Assembly (NCBI RefSeq): GCF_006442965.1
Contig: NZ_VFWX01000027.1
Coordinates: 1-50,997 of the forward strand
Direction of reading: 5' to 3'
Length of the DNA: 50,997 bases
Source of the DNA: Mesorhizobium sp. CU3
GTDB taxonomy: Bacteria > Pseudomonadota > Alphaproteobacteria > Rhizobiales > Rhizobiaceae
Below are positions 25,826 through 33,253 of the stretch, piece by piece. The notes under the pieces were generated by a model that was given only the letters and a program-made list of their open reading frames with translations, was not told the origin of the DNA and did no database searches. The translations under genes and the position numbers were made by a program. Within the stretch, counting starts at the first letter, position 1. Every line of letters starts with the position of its first letter.

Positions 25826-26521
25826 TCAGTTGGCGGCGGCGGCCAGGATCGGCCCGCCGCTCGGGCTCTGCACCAGCACGGCGGTGGCGAAGCCGCCTGA
25901 TGCCGCCGGCAATGGCAGCGTGGTGGCCTTGCCGGTCCAGCTGCCGAGCTTTGTCAGCGCATGCACGACATTGGCATGGGGCAGCGTGCGTCCGGTGTTT
26001 TCGCCGCGCGCCACCGGCACCTCGACGACACCCCGGTGGTAACGCACCAGCCAGATGTCGGCCCTACCGCCAGGTGCGGCGCCGGCGCCGATGCTGACCT
26101 TGCCGCCGGACAGCGCGATATCGGGCCCCTGCGGGTGGCCGCTTTTGGCGATCAGCGTCTGGATCTCGCCGGGCGCGGCGCCCACGGCGTCGGCCTTGCC
26201 ATTCACCACCACTTGCGGCGTGAAAGGCCCGTCACGGCCGAGCGGCGGCTCGTAGGAGACCTGGCGCTGGGTGAATTCCTGGCGCCCAAACGTATCCTTC
26301 CAGCCGAGATAGTCCCAATAGGTGACGTTGAAGGACAGCGCCAGCACGCCCGGCTGGTCCTTGACCTTGATCAGATTAGCATTGGCCGGAGGGCAGGACG
26401 AGCAGCCCTGGCTGGTGAACAATTCGACCACGGTGAGCGGCTGGGCGGACGCCGCACCGATGCTGGCGGCCAAGGCGGCGCCGGCGAACAGGGCTCCGAG
26501 CGATGTCTTCAATAGTTTCAT
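25826..26521 (-). CDS. DUF1223 secreted thioredoxin-like protein
   Basis: A 231-aa protein with a Sec signal peptide (about 1-26, ending GAASA). The mature N-terminus begins VVELFTSQGCSSCPPAN, a thioredoxin-fold CxxC (CSSC) typical of DUF1223. A middle TPQVVVNGK segment carries the cis-Pro strand of that fold. It is likely a periplasmic redox protein. The frame extends to 26548; MKLLKTSLG at 26521 gives a proper signal peptide. Redox partner unknown, but msrA nearby needs a periplasmic thiol donor. Confidence 0.85.
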   Translation of the reverse strand: MKLLKTSLGALFAGAALAASIGAASAQPLTVVELFTSQGCSSCPPANANLIKVKDQPGVLALSFNVTYWDYLGWKDTFGRQEFTQRQVSYEPPLGRDGPFTPQVVVNGKADAVGAAPGEIQTLIAKSGHPQGPDIALSGGKVSIGAGAAPGGRADIWLVRYHRGVVEVPVARGENTGRTLPHANVVHALTKLGSWTGKATTLPLPAASGGFATAVLVQSPSGGPILAAAAN

Positions 26522-26620
26522 GGGAAGCAGGCTCCACTGTGGGGTCATGCTCCCATTTCGCCGTGGCGAAGGGCTTCGTTACAGGCTTCACCGGTTTGTG
26601 ATTGCGACGCCTGTCCCGCC

Positions 26621-26903
26621 AACCTATCACTTCGTCATTCTAGGGCGGAGCAAGGAGCGAAGCGACGCGCGCAGACCCTAGAATCCATTCCGTGACGGCT
26701 GAACGCCGCAGCGATGAGAGAAGATTCACCAGCCGGCTTCGCGAAAAAACTTCGAGCCATTCCGGATCCCGCGATCTCACGCGGCGCGGTCATTGGCGGC
26801 TATTCTGTACCGTTGCAACGCTCGCAGGTAACGGCATGGATTCTAGGGTCTGCGCGCGTCGCTTCGCTCCTTGCTCCGCCCTAGAATGACGAAACGATAG
26901 GTT
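26621..26903. repeat. Family C long inverted-repeat element (about 283 bp)
   Basis: The left arm (26631-26696) and right arm (26831-26893) pair almost perfectly over more than 60 bases. For example GGGCGGAGCAAGGAGCGAAG is answered by CTTCGCTCCTTGCTCCGCCC. An outer AACCTATC / GATAGGTT pair extends the symmetry to 26621 and 26903. The ~130-bp centre is unique and non-coding. The bases between the DUF1223 start and the element show no gene. Confidence 0.82.
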
Positions 26904-26917
26904 GGGCGCTCCCTTAC

Positions 26918-26973
26918 GCCCCCCTCTGGCCTGCCGGCCATCTCCCCCACAAGGGGGGAGATCAGCAGCGGCG
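26918..26973. repeat. Family B palindromic element, single half
   Basis: The GCCCCCCTCTGGCCTGCCGG end and the CTCCCCCACAAGGGGGGAG hairpin are present, but the opposite half is missing. Complete family B elements are at 34867, 35629 and 36553. Confidence 0.7.
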
Positions 26974-27013
26974 ACGTCGCGCTTACCCCGCAAGGGAGAA
27001 GGGGAAAACCGCG

Positions 27014-28156
27014 CTACTGCGTGAGCACCGTTTCCGACGGGCGCTGGTTGTAGTCGCACTTGCCCACCACGGTGTAGAAGAAGTCGGCGTTGGAGACCGG
27101 GGCCGGCACCGCGTTGCCGCCGTCTTCCCAGGCCTGGTAGCCCGTCGTGCCGCACGGCACCGCGGTAAAGATATCGACCTTCTGCCCCGTCGCCACTTCG
27201 GGCATGTTGGTGGCGCTGGTGCCGATATAGAGCCGGTTCGAGGTGTTCGGGTCGTTCGACTTGAGCACGGTTGGATTGCCTGAAGGCACGCTCATCTGCA
27301 GATAGAGCTGGTCCATCTGGCTGACATCGATCACCGCGCCGGCGCCGTTGGCGGGATAGTACGTATCGACGCAGTAGTAGCTCGTGCCGTAATTGTCGGT
27401 CTGGATCGTCGTACCGGACGGCACGCTCTTCTGCAGGTTCTTCAGCGTTCCAGTGGTGCACGCCTGCTTCTGCACCGTCGTCGAGGTCGACCCGTTGACG
27501 GTGTTGACGGTCGTGGTGCCGTAGCCTTTCGGATCGCCATAGCCGTTGTAGGTGTAGCTGATCGTCATCAGCGGCTTGGAGACGGTCGAGCCGAACTGGG
27601 TGCCGTAAAGCGTCATGGTCTTGGCCCAATAGCCCGACACCTTGGCCACCTTGAACGTCGCCTGCACCAGCGCCGGCGTCTTGCGCACGGTGGAGGCGAC
27701 CCCGACCTGCACGGAATTCACCCTGGCGATCTGCATGAATTCGGTCGGCATCGGATAGCTTGCCGTGGCGGCGAAGGTCGCCGTGCCAAAACTGTCGACC
27801 GTGACGCTGGTAAGCGTCGCGGTGCCCTGGCCGGCATTGGCGGCATAGACCTGCTGCAGCGCCGTCTGCCGGTCGGTCAAGGTGGTCGTGGTAGGCAGCG
27901 TGGTGATGCCAATGACCGCGGCGTCGAGCGCATTCTGCATGTTGGAGCGCGTCGTCACCGCCTGGGTGTAGTCGACGGAGAGGCCGACGCCGATCAGCAG
28001 CGGAACGGTCAAGATCAGCATCGCCGGCAACATCGAACCGCTGCGGGAGCTAAGAAAAAGCTTCGCAACCCTGGCCGCCCCGGCCGGGCTGAGTTTCTGC
28101 GCAAAACTGAACATCTGGCGGACCTTCATCCTTACGGCATTGCGCCGATTTACCAT
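27014..28156 (-). CDS. TadG-like (TadE/TadG pilin-like) membrane protein, orphan
   Basis: A 380-aa protein. A single hydrophobic segment (about 38-60: GSMLPAMLILTVPLLIGVGL) with the following DYTQAVTTRSNMQNALDAAV is the TadG N-terminal signature. The remaining ~300 residues are Thr/Ser/Val-rich, extracytoplasmic and without a clear von Willebrand domain. TadG-like proteins belong to Flp/tight-adherence pili. No other tad/cpa gene is in the window, so this copy is an orphan. Its AT-rich upstream region (28157-28230) must hold the promoter, but I could not fix boxes. Confidence 0.8.
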   Translation of the reverse strand: MVNRRNAVRMKVRQMFSFAQKLSPAGAARVAKLFLSSRSGSMLPAMLILTVPLLIGVGLSVDYTQAVTTRSNMQNALDAAVIGITTLPTTTTLTDRQTALQQVYAANAGQGTATLTSVTVDSFGTATFAATASYPMPTEFMQIARVNSVQVGVASTVRKTPALVQATFKVAKVSGYWAKTMTLYGTQFGSTVSKPLMTISYTYNGYGDPKGYGTTTVNTVNGSTSTTVQKQACTTGTLKNLQKSVPSGTTIQTDNYGTSYYCVDTYYPANGAGAVIDVSQMDQLYLQMSVPSGNPTVLKSNDPNTSNRLYIGTSATNMPEVATGQKVDIFTAVPCGTTGYQAWEDGGNAVPAPVSNADFFYTVVGKCDYNQRPSETVLTQ

Positions 28157-28230
28157 ACGGGGGCGAATGATGGCCTAAAGCGATGGATGAAAGTTTAAGC
28201 AGTTTTGAATGTTTCTGGGGCGCGCAGCCT

Positions 28231-28403
28231 TCCCTTCGCCCCGTTTACGGGGAGATCGGCGCGCAGCGCCGAGACGGATGAGGGGTGAGTCGACTCGGCG
28301 GCAATCTTCGCCATTGGAGGCGCGAGACGCACACTCGCCGCGCTCCGGACTCACCCCTCATCCGCCCTTCGGGCACCTTCTCCCCGTAAACGGGGCGAAG
28401 GAA
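28231..28403. repeat. Family A palindromic element, nearly perfect arms
   Basis: CCTTCGCCCCGTTTACGGGG at the left end and its exact inverse at the right end bound the element. GGCGCGCAGCGCCGAGACGG follows the left hairpin, as in the fragment at position 1. The inner GATGAGGGGTGAGTC / GACTCACCCCTCATC pair continues the symmetry. It separates the TadG-like and lepA genes and ends 48 bases before lepA. Confidence 0.8.
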
Positions 28404-28451
28404 AAGGCGCCCGGCTTGCCCGCACCCCTTGCCCCTGCTAAAGCGCGCCGC

Positions 28452-30257
28452 ATGACCACCCCGCTCGACCACATCCGCAATTTCTCCATCGTCGCCCATA
28501 TCGACCATGGCAAATCCACGCTTGCCGACCGGCTGATCCAGCTCACCGGCGGGCTGGAGGAGCGTGACATGAAGGAGCAGGTGCTGGACTCGATGGATAT
28601 CGAGCGCGAGCGCGGCATCACCATCAAGGCGCAGACCGTGCGGCTGAAGTACCGCGCCAAGAACGGCGAGGACTATGTCCTCAACCTGATCGACACGCCC
28701 GGACATGTCGACTTCGCCTATGAAGTGTCGCGGTCGCTGGCCGCCTGCGAGGGTTCGCTCCTGGTGGTCGACGCCTCCCAGGGCGTCGAGGCGCAGACGC
28801 TGGCCAATGTCTACCAGGCCATCGACAACAACCACGAGATCGTCGTGGTGCTGAACAAGGTCGACCTGCCGGCGGCCGAACCCGAGCGCATCCGCGAGCA
28901 GGTCGAGGAGGTGATCGGCATCGATGCCTCCAACGCCGTGCTGATCTCGGCCAAGACCGGCCTCGGCGTGCCGGACGTGCTGGAGGCGATCGTCCACCAG
29001 CTACCGCCGCCGCGCGAGGGCGACGTCAAGGCACCGCTGAAGGCCATGCTGGTCGACAGCTGGTACGACGCCTATCTCGGCGTCATCGTGCTGGTGCGCA
29101 TCATCGACGGCGTGCTGAAGAAGGGCCAGACCATCCGCATGATGGGCACCGGCGCCAAATATCTGGTCGAGCGCACCGGCGTGTTCACGCCGACCCGCGT
29201 CAATGTCGACGAGCTCGGCCCCGGCGAGTTCGGCTTCTTCACCGGCTCGATCAAGGAAGTGGCCGACACCCGCGTCGGCGACACCATCACCGAGGACAAG
29301 CGCCAGACGGCGCAGGCCCTGCCCGGCTTCAAGCCGGCGCAGCCGGTGGTGTTCTGCGGCCTGTTCCCGGTCGACGCCGCCGATTTCGAGGATTTGCGCG
29401 CCGCCGTGGGCAAACTGCGCCTCAACGACGCCTCCTTCTCCTATGAGATGGAGACGTCCGCCGCGCTCGGCTTCGGCTTCCGCTGCGGCTTCCTCGGCCT
29501 GTTGCACCTGGAGATCATCCAGGAGCGGCTGGAGCGCGAGTTCAACCTCGACCTCATCGCCACAGCACCCTCCGTCGTCTACCGCATGAACCTGATCGAC
29601 GGCACGGTGAAGGAACTGCACAACCCGGCCGACATGCCCGACGTGGTCAAGATCGCCTCGATCGAGGAGCCGTGGATCCGCGCCACCATCCTGACGCCGG
29701 ACGACTATCTCGGCGGCATCCTGAAGCTTTGCCAGGATCGGCGCGGCATCCAAGCTGATCTTTCTTACGTAGGAAAACGCGCCATGCTGACCTACGATCT
29801 GCCGCTCAACGAAGTGGTGTTCGATTTCTACGACCGGCTGAAGTCGATCTCCAAGGGCTACGCCTCCTTCGACTATCACCTCACCGACTATCGCGAGGGC
29901 GATTTGGTGAAGATGTCGATCCTGGTCAATGACGAGCCGGTCGACGCGCTGTCGATGCTGGTGCACAGGTCAGCAGCGGAAAAGCGCGGCCGCCAGATGT
30001 GCGAGAAGCTGAAGGAGCTGATCCCGCAGCATCTCTTCAAGATCCCGATCCAGGCCGCGATCGGCGGCCGCATCATCGCCCGCGAGACCGTCTCGGCGCT
30101 GCGCAAGGACGTCACCGCCAAATGCTATGGCGGCGACGTGACCCGCAAGCGCAAGCTGCTCGACAAGCAGAAAGAGGGCAAGAAGCGGATGCGGCAGTTC
30201 GGCAAGGTGGATATCCCGCAGGAGGCGTTTATCCAGGCGCTGAAGATGGGGGATTGA
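28452..30257 (+). CDS. lepA: Elongation factor 4 (LepA), ribosomal back-translocase GTPase
   Basis: A 601-aa translational GTPase. G1 is AHIDHGKST (14-22), G2 RGITIKAQT, G3 DTPGH and G4 NKVDLP. The LepA-specific C-terminal domain ends with CYGGDVTRKRKLLDKQKEGK, which is diagnostic. It promotes back-translocation or elongation and initiation quality control on the ribosome. The open frame begins at 28209 inside a repeat; MTTPLDHIRNFS at 28452 is the normal start. The low-GC gene cluster begins right after it. Confidence 0.97.
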   Translation: MTTPLDHIRNFSIVAHIDHGKSTLADRLIQLTGGLEERDMKEQVLDSMDIERERGITIKAQTVRLKYRAKNGEDYVLNLIDTPGHVDFAYEVSRSLAACEGSLLVVDASQGVEAQTLANVYQAIDNNHEIVVVLNKVDLPAAEPERIREQVEEVIGIDASNAVLISAKTGLGVPDVLEAIVHQLPPPREGDVKAPLKAMLVDSWYDAYLGVIVLVRIIDGVLKKGQTIRMMGTGAKYLVERTGVFTPTRVNVDELGPGEFGFFTGSIKEVADTRVGDTITEDKRQTAQALPGFKPAQPVVFCGLFPVDAADFEDLRAAVGKLRLNDASFSYEMETSAALGFGFRCGFLGLLHLEIIQERLEREFNLDLIATAPSVVYRMNLIDGTVKELHNPADMPDVVKIASIEEPWIRATILTPDDYLGGILKLCQDRRGIQADLSYVGKRAMLTYDLPLNEVVFDFYDRLKSISKGYASFDYHLTDYREGDLVKMSILVNDEPVDALSMLVHRSAAEKRGRQMCEKLKELIPQHLFKIPIQAAIGGRIIARETVSALRKDVTAKCYGGDVTRKRKLLDKQKEGKKRMRQFGKVDIPQEAFIQALKMGD

Positions 30258-30444
30258 GGGAGCGGTTGGCGCGCGGAGCGTCATATCCGCTATGTTTCGA
30301 ATACGAACCATAGCAAATTGGCGATTTTGCTGTGACGGTCTCGGCGAGGCTGCTGCGGCTGGAATGCAGCTTCACTCTAAATGGTTGCAGTGTCCGTTGT
30401 GTTTTGGCATGTTCTCTCCTGAATGACTTGGGGGAGAGGTCTTC
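30258..30444 (+). other. Left border and upstream region of the low-GC island
   Basis: Base composition drops sharply within this gap. A weak promoter candidate is TTGCAG (about 30384) with CATGTT 17 bases on. A purine-rich GGGGGAGAGG (SD) lies about 6 bases before the first island gene. I see no tRNA, att-like direct repeat or integrase at this border, so the mode of entry is unclear. Confidence 0.4.
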
Positions 30445-31434
30445 ATGGAATTGCTTATTGGGGCCCAAAAGTTGGATGGCCCGGTATTAATACCTTCAAT
30501 CTCAAATTTTGAAACGCAAGGCTTGGCCGTCGAGGCCATAAAATTGCAGCACGCACTAAACGAACCAATAACGTTGGTATCGGCCCACGATACCGCTGGG
30601 AATAAAGACCTTGTCGATAGAGTTATAGAATTTCGAGATAATAACAAACTGGTCTTCATTGATAGCGGTGGATATGAATCGTCCCGCATTGGGAGATACG
30701 TTGACAATTATAGTAAGAAATGGGATTTCGCTGCGTTCCGACAAGCCGTGACTTCTTGCCCTTATGATCTGGCCGCCAGCTACGATTACTTCATTGAAGA
30801 ATCCATGAGTGCTGGCGACTATGCCTATAAATTACTAGACGGAATGCGAGATCACGACTTTATCGACGATGGGAAGCTCGTCCCCGTTGTTCATTTGAAA
30901 GACTTTTCTGGCGCTCGTTATCTATCGCGCAGTGAAGCGGTGGATATTGTCGATCGAGTTGCGATAGAATTAGACCCTCAGTTTATCGCAATTCCCGAGC
31001 GAGAACTTGGAAACGGGTTGGCGCAAAAGGCCGAACTTGTGAGAGCTATTGTCGACAAGCTGCGGTCCAAAGGGCGCCGTACAGAACTCCACATTCTTGG
31101 ATGCGGAAACCCGTTGTCATTTGCCATTCTGGCAAATGCAGGTATCGCAATGGCTGACGGGCTTGAGTGGTGCCGAACATTGGTAGGACCCCAATTTCAC
31201 CTCCATCATTTTCAGCAAGCCGAGCTTTTTCCCCAGCCAGAAAATGCTGTTTATAACCCGATGGCCGAATTGATCAGAGATGAGGTCGACAGTTATCAGA
31301 CTAAAACGCTTGCTCGGAACCTGCATGCCCTGCAGGGGTTCGCCCAACAAGTTTCTGGGGCCATAAGGGCGGGATCCATGAAAGACTTCGTGAACGCGAA
31401 TTTCGGCCCGGATGCGGCCGCCATTTGCGGTTGA
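30445..31434 (+). CDS. TGT-like (tRNA-guanine/DpdA-type) transglycosylase homologue
   Basis: A 329-aa protein with the TIM-barrel hallmarks of the TGT superfamily. DSGGYE (73-78) matches DSGGFQ with the first catalytic Asp (D73). HILGCGNPLSFAILANAGIA through MADGLEWCR (216-244) matches the LMGVGxP...MxDCxxPTR region, giving D238 as second Asp. The Zn-binding CxCxxC...H insert of bacterial TGT is not seen. TGT enzymes swap guanine for 7-deazaguanines in tRNA, and DpdA does so in DNA. Here the acceptor is unknown. The stop is 3 bases before the next gene. Low GC; likely transferred. Related to Cap10 of type IV CBASS by role in gene context. Confidence 0.8.
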   Translation: MELLIGAQKLDGPVLIPSISNFETQGLAVEAIKLQHALNEPITLVSAHDTAGNKDLVDRVIEFRDNNKLVFIDSGGYESSRIGRYVDNYSKKWDFAAFRQAVTSCPYDLAASYDYFIEESMSAGDYAYKLLDGMRDHDFIDDGKLVPVVHLKDFSGARYLSRSEAVDIVDRVAIELDPQFIAIPERELGNGLAQKAELVRAIVDKLRSKGRRTELHILGCGNPLSFAILANAGIAMADGLEWCRTLVGPQFHLHHFQQAELFPQPENAVYNPMAELIRDEVDSYQTKTLARNLHALQGFAQQVSGAIRAGSMKDFVNANFGPDAAAICG

Positions 31435-31437
31435 CCG

Positions 31438-32148
31438 GTGGCGGTGCTTATCAATCAGATTCTTCGCGACCTTGTCGATGACTATCACTCGGGGTCCTTT
31501 GGAACATTTGAAGAACGGAGGTATTCCTACCCGAATACCGGCGCTGTTGAGAAAATACTCATCACTTGTATCCTCTCAAGCAATTGGGTGTTTGAAAGGG
31601 CTACACAAGCGGCAGATCGTCTCTTTGATAAGTTCCTGCTAGGCTCAGCGAACGTGAGGCTGCCGACTTACTCGGGATTAGAGAGTTTTTTGACGAGCGA
31701 AACCGTCAAATGTCGATATCCAAAAGCCAAGGCCGGGCAACTCTGGGGATCGCTCCATGCCTTACGATCGCTTGGTGCCCCGCTACCAAACTTTGCGCAA
31801 CGGTTCGACGACGAGCTGCGGCTTCGTGAGTATTTCTTTGAAAATTTCCCGGGCCTCGGATTGAAGCAATCTAGTATGTTTCTTAGAGACACCGGCGTAG
31901 CGTCGAACCTTGCAATAGTAGATATCCACATTATGTGGTACCTAAATCACGCAGAAGATTGGGCCATAAACTCTTTAACGCCGAAAGAATATTTGAGAGC
32001 CGAGCAGCATCTATTGGCAATGGCCAGGGATCTGGATATTCCAATGGGTGTGCTTGATAGTATTATTTGGGTCATGGTAAAGCAGTTAAAAAAGAATCGA
32101 AGGAGCTACAGTTGCGAGACGCAGTATGCCTTGCCTCTGGAGGGTTAG
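31438..32148 (+). CDS. OGG-like HhH-GPD glycosylase homologue
   Basis: A 236-aa protein. FPGLGLKQSSMFLRDTG (137-153) plus IVDIHIMWYLN (160-170) reproduces the OGG helix-hairpin-helix with catalytic Lys (K143) and the following Asp (D162, VDxH motif). OGG enzymes remove 8-oxoguanine from DNA by a lysine Schiff base. There is no iron-sulfur loop as in EndoIII. The start is GTG 31438 (a second GTG at 31444 is possible). Its 3' end overlaps the QueC-like gene by 37 bases. In type IV CBASS an OGG homologue also sits with QueC and TGT homologues, which suggests a purine-analogue, not a repair, role. Confidence 0.8.
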   Translation: MAVLINQILRDLVDDYHSGSFGTFEERRYSYPNTGAVEKILITCILSSNWVFERATQAADRLFDKFLLGSANVRLPTYSGLESFLTSETVKCRYPKAKAGQLWGSLHALRSLGAPLPNFAQRFDDELRLREYFFENFPGLGLKQSSMFLRDTGVASNLAIVDIHIMWYLNHAEDWAINSLTPKEYLRAEQHLLAMARDLDIPMGVLDSIIWVMVKQLKKNRRSYSCETQYALPLEG

Positions 32149-32699
32149 ACTCCACGGTATGTCTGGCCCTTCTTCTAAGAAGCGGCATCCGCCCCCTTCC
32201 TCTGTTTATCAACTACGGCCAGATAAACGCAAATAAGGAATATGCGTCTCTTCAGGCGTCATGCGAGAAGCTCGATCTAGGACCGCCGCTCACCATTGAT
32301 TTGCGAGGGTATGGCACGGCCATCAAGAGTGGATTAACTGAGCCAACCCTGGATATCGTTGGAGACGCATTTACTCCCTGCCGGAACCTACTGTTTATCG
32401 TAATGGCTGCTGCCGTTGCTAATCAGAATGGAATTACCAAGATAGTTCTAGGCTTGCTGACAGAGGCAACAATGTTGTTTCCTGACCAAAGTGATAGGTT
32501 TCTTCTGTCGGCAACACGAGCGGTTAGCGATGCGCTTGGCGTCGAGATGGAAATCGTCGTACCATTGCGAGAGTTTCACAAAGCAGATGTCGTTCGGTTG
32601 GCCGGGGAATTGAACGTAAAAAACCATTATTCCTGTCATGCCGGGACTACGCCGCCTTGTGGCGTTTGCATTGCCTGTAAGGAATACGAAGGAGTCTAA
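32112..32699 (+). CDS. QueC-like 7-deazaguanine (CDG amidating/ligating) enzyme, short form
   Basis: A 195-aa PP-loop ATP pyrophosphatase: ASGGLDST (8-15), FTPCRN (87-92; canonical QueC has FxPGRN) and a C-terminal Cys set C175, C183, C186, C189 for Zn. Normal QueC is about 230 aa and makes preQ0 from 7-carboxy-7-deazaguanine. The start TTG 32112 is chosen because AAGGAG stands 6 bases upstream; the frame opens with another TTG at 32067. No queD, queE or folE is nearby, so precursor must come from the host. By its neighbours I infer a Cap9/QatC-like enzyme rather than queuosine synthesis. Confidence 0.85.
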   Translation: MRDAVCLASGGLDSTVCLALLLRSGIRPLPLFINYGQINANKEYASLQASCEKLDLGPPLTIDLRGYGTAIKSGLTEPTLDIVGDAFTPCRNLLFIVMAAAVANQNGITKIVLGLLTEATMLFPDQSDRFLLSATRAVSDALGVEMEIVVPLREFHKADVVRLAGELNVKNHYSCHAGTTPPCGVCIACKEYEGV

Positions 32700-32701
32700 T
32701 C

Positions 32702-33130
32702 ATGGGTGGCGGTGGAGGCGGAGGCTATAGCCCTCCAATCAATCTCGACAAACTTACTGAGAAGGCCAATCAGCGAATACAGGGGGCATTTCAAGGGAAG
32801 CAACTTGTAGTCTTCGTTTGCCATCGCGTTGACGCGGGTGATTTGCGGCGACGCATTGACGCCAGCGTATTCCGTGAACGCGAATACGTTATTGTAACCG
32901 ACCCCGCTCTTATCGATGAGGAATGCGCCAAGGCTGGCTTGGTCGTCTGTTTCGTATCTAAGAGCGAGGAGCATAGTCTCGTAGACAACGCTATTAAGAT
33001 AGCGTCAGAGCTTAAGAAGCAAACGATATTTGTCCATGCCTCTGAGCAGTATTCAATGCCTAACTATGTTCTTCAATTCAGGGTTAGGAATGTCAGCTGG
33101 GCGCAATTTTTGGAGATATTCGTCGGCTAG
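32702..33130 (+). CDS. Small alpha/beta protein with N-terminal Met-Gly7 tail
   Basis: A 142-aa protein of unknown family. The N-terminus is MGGGGGGGYSPP (seven glycines, residues 2-8), followed by a short helix, then alternating strands and helices (QLVVFVCHR, EYVIVTD, GLVVCFVSK, KQTIFVHASE, YVLQFRV) that look Rossmann- or flavodoxin-like. GGAG lies 7 bases before the ATG, 2 bases after the queC-like stop. Met removal would expose Gly2. A flexible glycine tail beside a QueC-like ligase fits a modification substrate, perhaps also the effector or sensor. No catalytic motif is recognised. It is the last gene of the island. Confidence 0.75.
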   Translation: MGGGGGGGYSPPINLDKLTEKANQRIQGAFQGKQLVVFVCHRVDAGDLRRRIDASVFREREYVIVTDPALIDEECAKAGLVVCFVSKSEEHSLVDNAIKIASELKKQTIFVHASEQYSMPNYVLQFRVRNVSWAQFLEIFVG

Positions 33131-33153
33131 CCGTGCCGCTAGTTGTCCATTGT

Positions 33154-33174
33154 CCGACCTTCGATCTAGGTCGG
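33154..33174 (+). terminator. Candidate terminator hairpin after the island
   Basis: CCGACCT (33154-33160) and AGGTCGG (33168-33174) form a 7-bp stem with a 7-base loop, 24 bases after the last island gene. The following bases are AT-rich but lack a solid T-run, so the call is tentative. Composition returns to the host level within the next ~80 bases. Confidence 0.45.
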
Positions 33175-33253
33175 TATACGGTACATTCCTTTTCAGCCGT
33201 ATCACATCCCGCCAGCTCGTTGTATTCTCTCCTCCAGCTTGGGGAGACATCAC

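Noticed and set aside
30258..30444. tRNA or attachment site at the left border of the island
   Set aside because: I found no cloverleaf-like sequence, no direct repeat shared with the right border near 33135-33250, and no integrase gene.
30445..33130. Ordinary queuosine biosynthesis operon
   Set aside because: QueD, QueE and FolE are absent, the TGT lacks its zinc site, the QueC is short, and an OGG-like glycosylase and a Gly-tailed protein are present in low-GC DNA.
30445..33130. Complete type IV CBASS locus
   Set aside because: No protein shows the CD-NTase G-S and DxD active-site pattern, and no membrane or nuclease effector of known type is visible. The small protein has neither.
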